DNA of 64,000 bases from Tieghemiomyces parasiticus. Lineage: Eukaryota > Kickxellomycota > Dimargaritomycetes > Dimargaritales > Dimargaritaceae. Location of the stretch: positions 1 to 64,000 of the forward strand of contig JANBPT010000038.1 in assembly GCA_027575765.1 (NCBI GenBank), written 5' to 3'. A model generated the notes under the pieces. It was not told where the DNA came from, searched no databases, and worked only from the letters and a program-made list of their open reading frames with translations. The translations under genes and the position numbers were made by a program. Below, one piece after another: positions 1 to 10,600 of the stretch. Positions within the stretch are counted from its first letter, which is position 1, and every line of letters begins with the position of its first letter.

Positions 1-906
1 AGAATTTATGGTTCTGAAATAGTAGACTTGGACTTTACCCTGAGATAATCTAATGTGGTGGTTCCCAATCACCACAGGGTACCTGCTCCCAGCCTGGCTT
101 GAATGGGGCCAGATTTGACTTCCAACTCAATTCATGGCTCTTAGCTACCATCATTCACCTGGTCTTTATATACAGCCTTGACATTGCACCATGGAATAAC
201 ATATAATTTAGTCAACTAGTAGGCATTCAGGGGTATTGCCTCCAGATGCTGGTAGGGAGAGGCTTCCAACACTCCTACCATAGTTCTCTGCCACAGGACT
301 AGACTACCACCCAAAGCCATCCAGATTGCCACCTTAGTCACTTGATTCTCCATCTGGACCTCCATCCTGTAACTGAAAAGATAGGAAAGGGAGCATCATC
401 TTGTGATAATGTGCACTGAGTGGGACTGGAGTAGCAAATTGAAAAATGCATGTAAGAAGATCAGTGCCAAGGAGGGCTTGTGTTGTAGGAGTACACTAAA
501 GGAGAAGCAATATTGTTACAAAAAGGAGTGTATAACAAAAAGTTCTGAGTAGAGACTGGAGTAGCACATTGCAAAATGTGCCTAAAAGGACCAATGCCAA
601 GGAGGGCTTGTGGTGCAGATAAAAACAGAAGGGAGAAGCAATGTAAGCTGAGGAGAATGAATATAAACTCAAAAGCTTGGAATGAGATTATTTTTATTAA
701 TGTAGGATTATTAGGGCAGGCACCATTGGCAAGCTAAAGATAACTGGGGCATTTGCATATCAGTGTAGAGAGGGTATTCCCAAAATGGACATAGGGGTGC
801 AGTTCTCCTTTCTCCTAAGTTGGTCATTAATCTCTAGCCTTGTGTTAAGCCAGATCTGGTAAACCTATGTTGCCAAAGATGGAGGCAGACTTTCATCCAC
901 TCATTC
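1..906. repeat. CpG-free, AT-leaning repeat-derived tract with an imperfect duplication
   Basis: No convincing coding sequence is visible. Two diverged copies of a unit of roughly 100 bp lie at about 421-520 and 553-650, sharing the segments 'gactggagtagca', 'tgccaaggagggcttgt' and 'gagaagcaat'. The whole tract contains no CG dinucleotide, and that state continues to base 1497. I read it as an old, heavily deaminated repeat, possibly an earlier transposon remnant upstream of the Ty3/gypsy element, but its family is not identifiable by eye. Confidence 0.5.
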
Positions 907-1436
907 TGACAAAGAAGTGTTGATTTGGCTGGGTGCCCTCCCTGATGGGGAGGTGCTGACTGGTAGGTGGCAATCTGTGAGGGAGAGGGAGTGGTGGCTG
1001 TTGCTTCCCTCTGTCCCTTTCTTGTCTAATTCTAACCTGAGGGAGGGGACAGGGGTCACTGCCTTCTTCTGCTACAACCCCTTTCCTCCCCCTTTGATCA
1101 AAGGAACCCCTAGCTGTGCTCACCTAACACATTTTGGTACCAAAAATAGACATTCTGCTAGGCAATGTGAGAGGGAACACCAGATATTCTGGATGCCAAG
1201 TGGCTTCCCTCTTGCCCTCCTTTCTACCTTACCAGCAAAAACACAACTCCACTCCCAGGCAAGCCTATTTGAAGTGACTTGGGCAGACAGCCTTATGTAG
1301 AGACTTGTCTACAAAATAAATAATCCTTATACTTGTTAAACACCTTTCACCTAGGGAATTGCCTACTTACCCTTGCTCTCCACACCTGCTTCCCCCCTCT
1401 GCCATTTCCACTACCCACTTGCCAAACTTGGTTACA
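907..1436 (+). repeat. 5' LTR of the Ty3/gypsy element, CpG-depleted
   Basis: The segment aligns by eye with the 3' LTR copies. Shared blocks include 'gatcaaagga', 'atagacattc', 'tggcttccctc' and 'gacttgtct'. It ends at 'ttggttaca', corresponding to 'tcggttaca' in the intact copies. It has no CpG at all, and several CG sites of the other LTRs appear here as TG or CA. The right end is well placed; the left end is an estimate from the terminal 'tgacaaag'. Confidence 0.7.
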
Positions 1437-1483
1437 ACTTTTACTTTGCAGACCTTTTTACTTGTCTTTCAACACTTGTCACC

Positions 1484-2278
1484 ATGTCAGCCCAACCCGT
1501 CCTGCTCTCAATCCATGGCCTGGCTAATCTGATTGCAGAATTCACAGGCAACCCCTAAAGCCCCACCTGGTAGGGCCGGTTATCCCACACTAAGGATGCC
1601 ATCAATGCATTCTATCCATCCCTGGAGCCTGCTGCACATTTCTACGTTGTCTGCGGCCTCCTTGACCCCACAGTCCAATGTAAGGCTGAGCAGACCTCTG
1701 TCACCAACTGGGCCACCCTAGCCAAGTTCATTGAGGAGAACTATCCAAATGAGAGATGGATTGAGGCCCTGGACAAACTGCAAACCAAGGGCAACCTGTT
1801 CAAGAACCTGACTCCTGAAGCTGCTGCCACCAGAGCCTGTGACTTCATGCATGGGGTAGGTGCCTCTGCCTTTTGGGCTGTGACTCTAGTCAAAGAGTAT
1901 CTCCGCCACTTTGCTGCTGACCTCCAGCATGCTTCACCAACCCTGGGCAACACTGAAGACCTGGCTGCCATTGATCTGGAGCCACGCCTGCAAGAGATAG
2001 CCGCTGCCATCAAGGCCAGCAGTACCTTTGCCACTGTTTTGGGCACAAACCAGCGTCCTAGCCAGCCAGTCCAAGCTGCCCGCGCAGTAGGCCAGTCCCA
2101 GGTCAGTCAGATCAAGCCCATGCCTGCCTCAGTGCCACCCCTGCCAGCCAGTGGAGTCCCCCAGGTGAAATCCAACTCCTCCAATGCCTGCCGCAAATGT
2201 CAACTGGAGAGCCTCCGCCTCAAGAACAAGGAACTGCAGGCCTAGCTGGATGCCCTCACCCAGTTGGCAAACACCTAA
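1484..2278 (+). pseudogene. Gag-like capsid pseudogene of the Ty3/gypsy element
   Basis: A start codon at 1484 opens a short frame (MSAQPVLLSIHGLANLIAEF...) that stops at 1558. Capsid-like sequence then resumes in another frame and runs to stops at 2243 and 2276, including ENYPNERWIEAL and LVKEYLRHF. A single ACRKC motif is the only trace of a zinc knuckle. Position between the LTR and the protease supports gag. The frame breaks show it is not functional. Confidence 0.6.
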
Positions 2279-2308
2279 GGGTGGTTGAGAATCCTCTAAC
2301 ACTTTGAG

Positions 2309-3097
2309 TTGCAGCTGGTCACAATAAACAACTGCCTTCTCCCTCCCTCATCCACCCTTTCACCCCACTGGAGAATTCTGCGTGGCTGCACCATTGGCCG
2401 CCTCCCAGCCATAGCTGCTGCTGACCAAGGAGCTGCCACCAGCCTCATTTCACAAGAGGCAGCCACCCGCCTAGGCCTGAAAGTGAACCACCTGATCAGA
2501 CCGGCCCTCCTGCCCGCGCTCAGTAACACACCCGTGAGAGGGGTCGGAATTGCCAGAGCCCTTCTGCGCGCTGAGGAATCGTCCTCTGCAAGATGGGTCC
2601 AGCTCACTGTAGTGTCCCAAGATCTGGAGGTTGACTTACTAGTTGGCTGCCTTGATTTGGACCTATTGGGCCTTGACCTGTGTGCCACCACCCCCAGTTC
2701 CGCGCCAGTTTCCGCTCCCATTGAGGCAATCACCCCCTCCAGCAAGCCAGTCACCACTCCCTCTCTCCCCCTGGAGAAGCGTTCCTCTAAGCCCTCCCTC
2801 CCAGCCGCGCAAGAGGCCGCCCCCTCCCCCAAGGGCATAGGACGTTCATGGGAAATTCCGATTGACTGCCCCCCCAGCATCGAACCCAAGGTGACAAGGC
2901 CAGAGACAAAGGCACCTTTAGGCCTACCCGCCTCCTATTTTGAGAGGACTGACATCAACCACGACCAGGAGTTCATTAACTGCGACAAACTTTATCCTGC
3001 TGTTTCTCGCTCCAATGTATCCAGGCGTACCAAGGATCAAGCCACAAGCCCTTCTGAGCATGAGCGCCTACTTGACGCGCTTATGCCTGGTGCATGA
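2309..3097 (+). pseudogene. Retropepsin-like protease region of the Ty3/gypsy element
   Basis: The 262-codon frame carries DQGAATSLIS, which matches the retropepsin active-site context D-[ST]-G-A-x-x-S-x-I-S, followed by the LGLKV segment usual after it. The second position is Gln instead of Ser/Thr, which would be expected to impair an aspartic protease. A Pro/Ser-rich linker follows, then sequence leading toward the RT domain. There is no starting Met at the gag junction, so it was presumably made as a fusion with gag. Confidence 0.55.
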
Positions 3098-3226
3098 GCC
3101 CTGCGCGAGTATCCCCCAGGCTGTCCACATCCCTGTGAACTCAAGCCCATCACTCCCCCTTTCAAGGATGACGCTGCCCTTCTGTTCATTCCCCAACCTC
3201 CCCGAAGTCGTGCAGATAAGGAGCTC

Positions 3227-4991
3227 ATGAACTCCTATGTGGCAACTCGCCTGGAGTATGGTATTGATGAGCCTGGTTTTGCACTGGCTAACCTCCCAGT
3301 CTACTCTTTACCCAAACCCAGCACTGATGCCAGATATGTCATCCTGGATGATAATGTGGGCTCCACCCTAAACATGTGCTCCATAGGTATCAGTCTCCCT
3401 CGCACCCACGAAATCCGCCAGTTTGTGGGTGATACCCGCCTCATCACCAGCATTGACCTTGCCAGTTAATTTACTCAACTCCGCATTGCCCCTGCTGTCC
3501 GTGATCACTGGACCTTTGATGGTGGGGATTGTAACCGAGTTGGGCGTGAAGGTGGTAAAGATAGGCAGGCGAGGTGGCCCAGGCAAGGAGGTTTAGAAGT
3601 GGAAGGATTATTAACTTCGCAGACAAGTCTCTAAACAGGGTTGGCTGCCCAGGTCACTTTAAATATGCTCGCCTGGGGGTGAGGGTGAGTTTTCGCCGGC
3701 AAGGTAACAGGGAGGAGGAGAGGGAAGCCATTTTGCATCCAGAAGAGAGAATGTTGCATTTCACGTTGCCCAGCGGAATGTCAATTATCAGAACCAGAAC
3801 GTGCTTGTTGAGCGCAGCTAGTGAGTCCTTTGATCGAAAGGGGGGGAGGAAAGGGGTGAATCCTCTCTTTTTGTCTCCTGGTCGTTTGGGTGTCATGCTC
3901 TCTCTTTGAGGAATCGAAATTTCCCATGAGCGGTCCATTAATAGCCCAAAACCTACCAGGGGCGGAAGTCGGCTGATTCCCCTTTTCCTCTCCTTTCGGT
4001 TACAGGATGATTGCCAAGTTTGTGCATGTCGCCTAGTCAAGGATAACTCGCAAAGCCATGCCATTGCCCATGGCCTGTTCATGCGAGTCTTCAACGAACT
4101 GCCATCACTCAGAGGTAAGCTCATTGGGTACATTGACAACATCTACCTGAAGAGCCCCTCAGGCCATGTGGACGACCACCTCTCTGGCCTTCAAGCCCTG
4201 GTCTGCAAGCTGGCCAATTGGAACATGACCATCAATCTGACCAAGCGTGTAATCCTAGGCCGGCAAGACATTGACATCCTGGGATTCCGTTGGTCACAAG
4301 GAGGCACCTGGACCCTGCCAGACTCAAGGGTTGCCTGCCTCTACAAAATGTCCATGCCCACCACTGTCAAGGCAATCCAGTGCCTCACTGGAGGCGTCAA
4401 CTTCATTGCAGGCAATCTCCCCTGGGCCAGCATCCTACTAACACCATTCCACGCCCTCACCAGCAAGACGCATCTATCCAAGGCAGACATTAACGACCAA
4501 CGCGCCTACCGGGACAGCCTCACCACTGCACTGTGCGACGTCAAGAACCTCTATGAGCCCCAGCCTGGAGAACCCCTCACCTTGCGGGTAGATGCTGCTG
4601 AAGCAGGGGTAGGCGTCGTCCTCCTAGCCCACCCTTCAGGCTTAGAGGATGACGTGGCTGTGGTAGCCTACTGGTCCAAGGCCTTTGATGGAGCACAAGG
4701 TAGGCGTCACCCTGGATTTCGTGAAGCATGGGGCCTGCTAAGGGCCACTCGTCATTTCTAATCCTACCTGGATGGAGCAGTCAACCTGAGAATTGAGGTA
4801 GACGCCACCACTGCCCTTGGTCTGTTTAATCATTGCAATGTGTGCTAGGCAGACGAACTGGGTGGTTTCCGCGCTGTGCTAGGAGCTCTGGGAATCAATG
4901 CCCGCATGCACCACCATTATCCAGGAGAAACACATTTGGTGGCCAACTGGCTTTCGAGATGCCTGGAACGTCTCTGCCCTAGGCGCAATTA
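3227..4991 (+). pseudogene. Reverse transcriptase/RNase H pseudogene split by a solo LTR
   Basis: The N-terminal RT fingers/palm appear at 3227-3529, with PVYSLPKPS, RYVILD and ITSIDLAS. An in-frame TAA at 3467 interrupts the block that in active elements reads DL.SG.xQ. The solo LTR at 3530-4004 then interrupts the gene. RT resumes after 4005 with the catalytic box YIDNIYLKS, where YxDD is expected, so the second catalytic Asp is Asn. RNase H follows: LRVDAAEAGVGVVL holds the first acidic residue, and HHYPGETHLVANWLSR near 4913-4960 matches the end of the domain. Stops at 4759, 4846 and 4989 confirm decay. Confidence 0.75.
3530..4004 (-). mobile_element. Solo LTR (475 bp) inserted in the RT region
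   Basis: On the minus strand the unit begins TGTAACCGA and ends TCGGTTACA, a perfect 9-bp terminal inverted repeat with the usual TG...CA ends. It is flanked by a 4-bp direct repeat GGAT (3526-3529 and 4005-4008), the target-site duplication. It matches the nested LTR at 6486-6959 closely and has almost the same length (475 against 474). Unlike the 5' LTR it retains many CpG sites, so it looks younger. Recombination between two LTRs of a full insertion would leave this footprint. Confidence 0.9.
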
Positions 4992-5257
4992 GGCCAGCTT
5001 AGCCCCTGCCCCTATGGCTGCAGTGCGGGTTAATCCTGATTACTCCGATTCTGACGCCGAGAGTCTAAATACTCGGAATTTCCCACGAACTTCCCACCAC
5101 TATGACGATGAGGAAAGCGAATCAGCGATTTCAGCGAGAGCTACGATCCTAGCGATTTTGAAGACGAACAACCCCTGGTAAACGCTTAACCTATAATGGC
5201 CACTCTGCAGGCCTCCCTCCCTGAGGCCAGGGACATCAACCTGTCTGCCCTTGACTA

Positions 5258-6050
5258 GGAATCCGACCCCACCATCCACCTCTGGCGTCAACTGTGCATT
5301 CAGCGGGTTAACGATCTAGGCCAGGATGACCCATACTATAGCGAAATCCGCGGCATGAGCATGCACCAGGGACTACTGCACAAGTTTGAGGACGCCGGAA
5401 TTTCGGGCACCATGGGCCGCTGGGTAGCAGTGGCCATCACCAGTTGGGCTAAACGCACCTTAGCCAACTGGCACATTGCCCTGGCCCACCCAGGGCATGA
5501 TTGATTTACTGCCTTTGTGCGCCATCGTATTTGGTGTGATCGTCTCCTGGAACTCATTGACCAGGCCACTCGCACCTGCCACACCTGCCAGATTTAAGCC
5601 ATCAACCACCACCGTCACCCCCCCCAGGAGCACTGCATTAGTCGACCCCCAGCCAGGCAAGCACCTGTACACGGATATTGGCATGGTAGGTGAATTAGGC
5701 TACCCAGAATCATCATACCTGCTGGTGGTGGACTCGACCAGCCAGTTCTATCAGATCTTTCCCCTGGAGAACAGCACCTCTGAAGCCATCATCTCTGCCC
5801 TAGTGAATGGATGGTTCCCTATCTGTGGCAAGCCTGACCTTCTCACCACAGACAATGGACCCCAGTTCCTCTCAGCCAAGTGGGCGGAATTCCTGGCAGG
5901 ACAGGGTGTGCGCCACATCCGTTCATCTGCATACCACCCTGTTCCAGAGCTAGCAGAACGATTTGTTGGCACCTTCATTAGGCCCTTCGCAAGCGCCTCA
6001 CAGACCTGGGCGCAGAGCAGGGATGGGTCCAGCACATCCCATCCATAGTG
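5258..6050 (+). pseudogene. Integrase pseudogene of the Ty3/gypsy element
   Basis: An HHCC zinc-binding module is visible at about 5468-5596 (WHIALAHPGHD, then TCHTCQ), with an in-frame TGA inside it. The catalytic core follows: the first Asp in YTDIGMVGELG (about 5670), the second in LLTTDNGPQFLS (about 5840), and the Glu region SSAYHPVPELAERFVGTF (about 5930), matching the D,D-35-E pattern. Stops and frame changes occur before and after the core. No chromodomain is recognisable before the 3' LTR. Confidence 0.75.
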
Positions 6051-6185
6051 GTCGCCCATGCTCTCACCCCAAATCCCCAGTCAGGCCTCCCTCCATGGGC
6101 CATTCTGAACCCAGGCAATACAACCTGGGGAGGGGACAACCTGGTGCTCCACCCTGATGATGTCGCTAGTACAGAGGCCATCTTC

Positions 6186-7160
6186 TTTAACTGAAAGGAA
6201 AGGAAAAGGGTAAACAGCCGACTTTCGCCCCTGGTAGGTTTTGGGCTATTTATGGACCACTTATGGGAATCTCAGATCTCTCAAAGAGTTAGCATGACAT
6301 CCAAACGACCAGGAGACAAATAGATAGGATTCACCACTTTTCTCACCGCTTTCGATCAAAGGACTCACTAGTAGCGCTCAACAAGCACGTTTTCGTCCAG
6401 AATATAGACATTCCGCTGGGCAACATGAATAGTAACATTATCCCTTCTGGATGCGAAATGGCTTCCCTCTCTCCCTACCTTTTACTGTAACCGAAAGGAA
6501 AGGGAAAGGGGAATCAGCTCACTTCTGCCCCTGGTAGGTTTTAGGCTATTAATGGACCACTCATGGGAAATTCCAATTCCTCAGAGAGTGAGCATGACAC
6601 CCAAACGACCAGGAAAAGTAAAGAGAGGATTCACCCCTTTCCCCCCCCTTTCGATCTAAGGACTCACTAGCTGCGCTCAACAAGCACGTTGTATTCCGGA
6701 AAATAGACATTCCGCTGAGCAATGAGAAAAGGAATGTTCTCCCTTCTGGATGCCAAATGGCTTCCCTCTACCCTCCTTTTACCTTGCCTGCAAAAACTCT
6801 ACTTCACCCCCAGGCGAGCATATATATAGTGACCTGTGCACCCAATCCTATTTGAAGACTTGTCTGCAAATTAAATAATACTTTTACATCTAATTGCCCC
6901 CTCGCTTATGGCCACCTCGCCAACCTGATTACACTGCCCACCTGCCCTACTCGGTCACATTACCTTACCAGCATTAACTCACCTTCACCCCCAGGCGAGC
7001 ATATTTAAAGTGACTTGGGCAGCCAACCCTGTCTAGAGACTTGTCTGCGAAATAACTCATTTTCCTACTCCTAAACCTCCTTCCTCCTAGGTATTTGCTT
7101 CCTCGCCCTTGGCCACCTTGCCTGCCTCCCTACACTGCCTACTCGCTCTACTCAGTTGCG
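6186..7160 (+). repeat. Outer 3' LTR, split by a nested LTR
   Basis: The left part (6186-6485) starts with 'tttaactgaaagg', matching the LTR start 'tgtaaccgaaagg'. The right part (6964-7160) carries the LTR end, including 'gacttgtctgcgaaataa' and a degenerate terminal 'tcagttgcg'. Joining the two parts across the insertion gives about 497 bp, near the length of the intact copies. It keeps CpG sites that the 5' LTR of the same element has lost. Confidence 0.8.
6486..6959 (+). mobile_element. Nested LTR (474 bp) inserted into the 3' LTR
   Basis: This copy runs from TGTAACCGAAAGG to TCGGTCACA and is flanked by the 4-bp target duplication TTAC (6482-6485 and 6960-6963). It holds a TATA-like run near 6820-6828 and an A/T-rich 'aaattaaataa' near 6865, which fit LTR promoter and polyadenylation functions. 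It has the same orientation as the host element and is presumably another solo LTR of the same family. Confidence 0.88.
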
Positions 7161-7681
7161 GTGTGTTGTATGAATTTGGTTGGAGGTGTACTTCTGAAGG
7201 TTTTTTTTAATATGTAAGTTTGGAGAGGCATTAAACAAGTGAACTAAAACTAAAGATATTTGAGGTACGGATATGGTGATATGGTTGGGATGGGTGAAGA
7301 CAAGGAACGATAATTGCGGGGATAGATTGGCGCTGAAGGGCGGCCAGGGCAGTAAATGAAGCCATAGTGAAATGAAACATCATAGCGACGCTGGGTTGAA
7401 AGGGTAAAACTTATAAATGGAGATACGGAAAGGGAGGGGATATGGGTAGAAATAGGGGGTGAAGTATGCTTGGTAAGGAAAATGAGGGGGAAGGGGAAAC
7501 ACGGCAATCAAACGTATAACTGATCAGTTACTAAGGAAACGGAATTCGAAGAACAAAGGAAGCAAGAAGGAATACACACACCCCTTTCCTAGACATGTGT
7601 GTAGCAAGGGTCCCGCCCACCTCCCCTCTATGGGGAAGCAAAGGGTGTGTAAATCGACCACAGCAGCCAGAGGGACGGGGC
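7161..7681. other. Intergenic, 3' side of LARP1
   Basis: No gene is supported. The stretch starts with a T-rich block (7200-7210) just beyond the retroelement and is purine-rich on the plus strand. It must contain the 3' UTR and poly(A) region of the minus-strand LARP1 gene. Confidence 0.5.
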
Positions 7682-10600
7682 TTAGGGCAGAGGAGCTGCA
7701 GCTAGGGCCGCCCCCACATCGTGCTCGTTCGAGGCCACTTCGGACCGCGCGAGGGAGCCGGTGACGGGGCCGGGGCCGGCCTCCCCCCCACTGGCACCAC
7801 GGCGCTGCTTAGCACGCTGGAAATCCTCGATCGACTTGAAGTCCCGCAGGATGGTTTCGAGCTCGGACGTTACGTCGAGGGGGCGAGTGGCCTTGTCCTG
7901 GCGGTAGAACTGGTAAGCCCAGAACTTCTCGAGACCGTACATGTACCCGTCGTGGTAGTCCCGCAGGGTGTCGACTTGGAAGTCCTCGTAGAGATCGCCG
8001 CGGAACTTCTTCTCGAGGCCGTAGGAATAGAATCGGAAGAGGCACTCAAGACCATAGCGATACTTGGCGTCGGCGTCCTCAAGGGCGAGACGCTTGAATT
8101 CGGCGTACATGCGCCGGTTGAAATGGTCACGGAGGAAGTGCGACCAGAACCGGAACAGGGTGTTCATCTCCTGGGACTGGCCGATGCCCAGCCGCTTACG
8201 CTCGCGGAGCGCCTTGGCGTGGTAGCGGTAGTACTTGTGCTGCACGAACCCATTATCACGCAAAAGCTCGTGACTCGGGTGCTCAAACGCCGGGATTGAC
8301 TGGGCCAGTCCGTCGTAAGACGTGCCGTAGCTGCCGGCCATCGCGCCGCCCTGATCGACCGACGCCGAGAGACCCCCCGCCCCACGGTAGGAGGACGGCT
8401 TGTTGAGTGAGGTGCCCGGGGAGAAGAGACTGCCACTGGCTACGGAGTCGCGCGGGCAGGGCTGGTCGCCCATCAGCCAGCCGATCGAGGTTTGGGCGTG
8501 GTGCTCGCGGGCATTGTAGGATGCTGGGCGGAACCCGCCTCCGGCCTTAGACCCGGCCGATTGGGAAGCCCGTCGTTGACCTGAGCGGCCTCGGGAGGCC
8601 TCCGCCGTACCCTTGATCGGGATGAACCGCGGCGCAGGCTTGCTACGGCGCGACCGCTTAGAGCTCTTGACGGTTTCGGTCTGCCCATCGGCCTCGCCCT
8701 CGCGCGCCACGGTGGGCTGGTTGGACATCGAGCCGCGGCGAGAGCGCTGCGGGTGCGACTTTAGGAACTCCTCCGCGGGGACGGTTTCAACCTTGGTGAC
8801 ACGAGACGACGGACGGGTAGAACGGCCAGCATGAAGATCGCGTTCGTAGTGGTAAAGACCCTCGTTGATCATGCGAGCCAGATCGTCATTCATGGCCTTA
8901 CGCTCGTAGGGCTGGCGGCCACGGTCGCGGCGGCGCTCGGTGACAATCAGCAGTGAGGCGATGACGTCCTCGTCGACGTCGTCCTCGTCCCACTCGTCCG
9001 AGTAGTATTCATCGGCACTGGCGCGGCTAAACCCACCATCGGATAAATCACCGTTCTCGCCGCGCGAGGGACGACGGGTGCTATGGCCCCGCTGGTTAAG
9101 GTCCTCGTCCTCCTCAAACTCAAACAGAGCGTCGCCCATCGGGTCGGCACGGTGGCTACGTGAGCCACGGTGGGGCGCGCCGTGGCGGCCAGACTGGCTG
9201 CGGGAGCGAGACCGACTAGCCGCGGTCCGCGAGTGCGAGCTGATGCGGGGGCGAGGCACGCGGGAAGAGGCGGCCGTATTGCCAGTGGCGCCCTGTCCGC
9301 CCAGGCCCAACTTGGGGTGGCGCGGGGGGCGAAGATGGTTGGACTCGGGGGCCGGCGGAAGGTTCGGGGTGTGCAACGGCCGGGCTACAGTGTAGTCAAC
9401 ATTACGACCAGGGCATTGGAAAGGAATAAACGGATCAAAGGCGGTAACCAGGACGAACGCCGTTGGGAGAGGGTAGTGGGTGTGAAAAAAAAATGATGAT
9501 GGTTGGCAAACCAAACAAAAAAGCAAGTAACAGCACCAGTATTGGCACGAAAATGGCGGTTTAGAGGGTGGACATCGGCATGACGGTGAGATAACCAGCC
9601 AGGTCAGGGGAGCGAGATAGAGAGAGAGAGAGAGAGAGAGGCGGGAAGGGGGTTGGTCAGGCGGAGGAGGGGCGGGTCGGGGTGGGTGGTGGGTTTATTG
9701 CACGAATCGAAGGTGTGAAGGCGGGCCCAACCCCGACGGGCATTGCATGGAATGAGAGAGGATGACGAGACAGAAAAGAGTATGGGTGACGGTTAGTGCG
9801 ACGTCGTTACAGTAGGAGTGATGATGAGTGCGCTAAGGAATGAGGCGGTTGCTCTCTAACATGAGTACGAGGGAGGAAAAGGAAAAAAAGAGAGAGAGAG
9901 AGAGGGGTCACTCCGCTAAACTCGAGTAAGGGTGCCGAGGAAAGGGCCGGTGGTGACAGGATATCAAGGTAGATGAGAGGGGAGAGACAAGCGTAGGAAC
10001 AACAAGAACAGCAAAATCGGAAAGACAAGATAGTAAGTAAATAAATATAAATGTAGAAAGAAATAGATAGAGGTCAACAAAGGCTGATCTCATCCCAGGC
10101 GTAAGATTTTTTTGGAGAATGGTTCAATAGAATCAGCCACTCCAAGGAGGCGTACTGATCAGGGCGGGTGAACAAGTTGAAAGTACCCGATAAAGCTATA
10201 AGAAGAGAAGGAAAGCGCCAGGTGTATACTAGGCGGTCGTGCTCGTGGCTATGGTGCCGAGATGGAATGGTGAGGACGATAGAGCGCCGAGGTCGTATAG
10301 GCGCCGGGAGGGGGGAGGTAGGCCGTGCGCGGAGTAGCGGGGGGTTGAGACATTGTGTAGGGGAATTCAGTGGGGAGAGGGGACGAGCAAGTAGGAATAG
10401 GAAAAAAAGAACAGGTCAATACATGGGACTTTGAGATCGAAAATAAAATCCAAAAAGTAATACTGGAAAAGAAACTAAAAAAAATAATTCAAAAAAAAGA
10501 GGCTAAACGCAGCATCATCACCTTACTCCTCGCGTAAGTCCTCGAGAATGGCCGGGCATGTACCATTGTATTAAATATGGCTTGGCTTGCCCGAAATCCG

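Larger units (their letters stand above)
907..7160 (+). mobile_element. Degenerate Ty3/gypsy LTR retrotransposon, interrupted by two later LTR insertions
   Basis: The order LTR, gag, protease, reverse transcriptase/RNase H, integrase, LTR, with integrase downstream of RT, is the Ty3/gypsy arrangement. Every coding segment has in-frame stops or frame breaks, so the element is dead. A solo LTR in the opposite orientation splits the RT region at 3530-4004, and a further LTR (6486-6959) sits inside the 3' LTR. Removing both insertions leaves an element of about 5.3 kb. I could not find a convincing primer-binding site after the 5' LTR, a polypurine tract before the 3' LTR, or a target duplication around the outer element. 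The 5' boundary at 907 is approximate. Confidence 0.85.
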
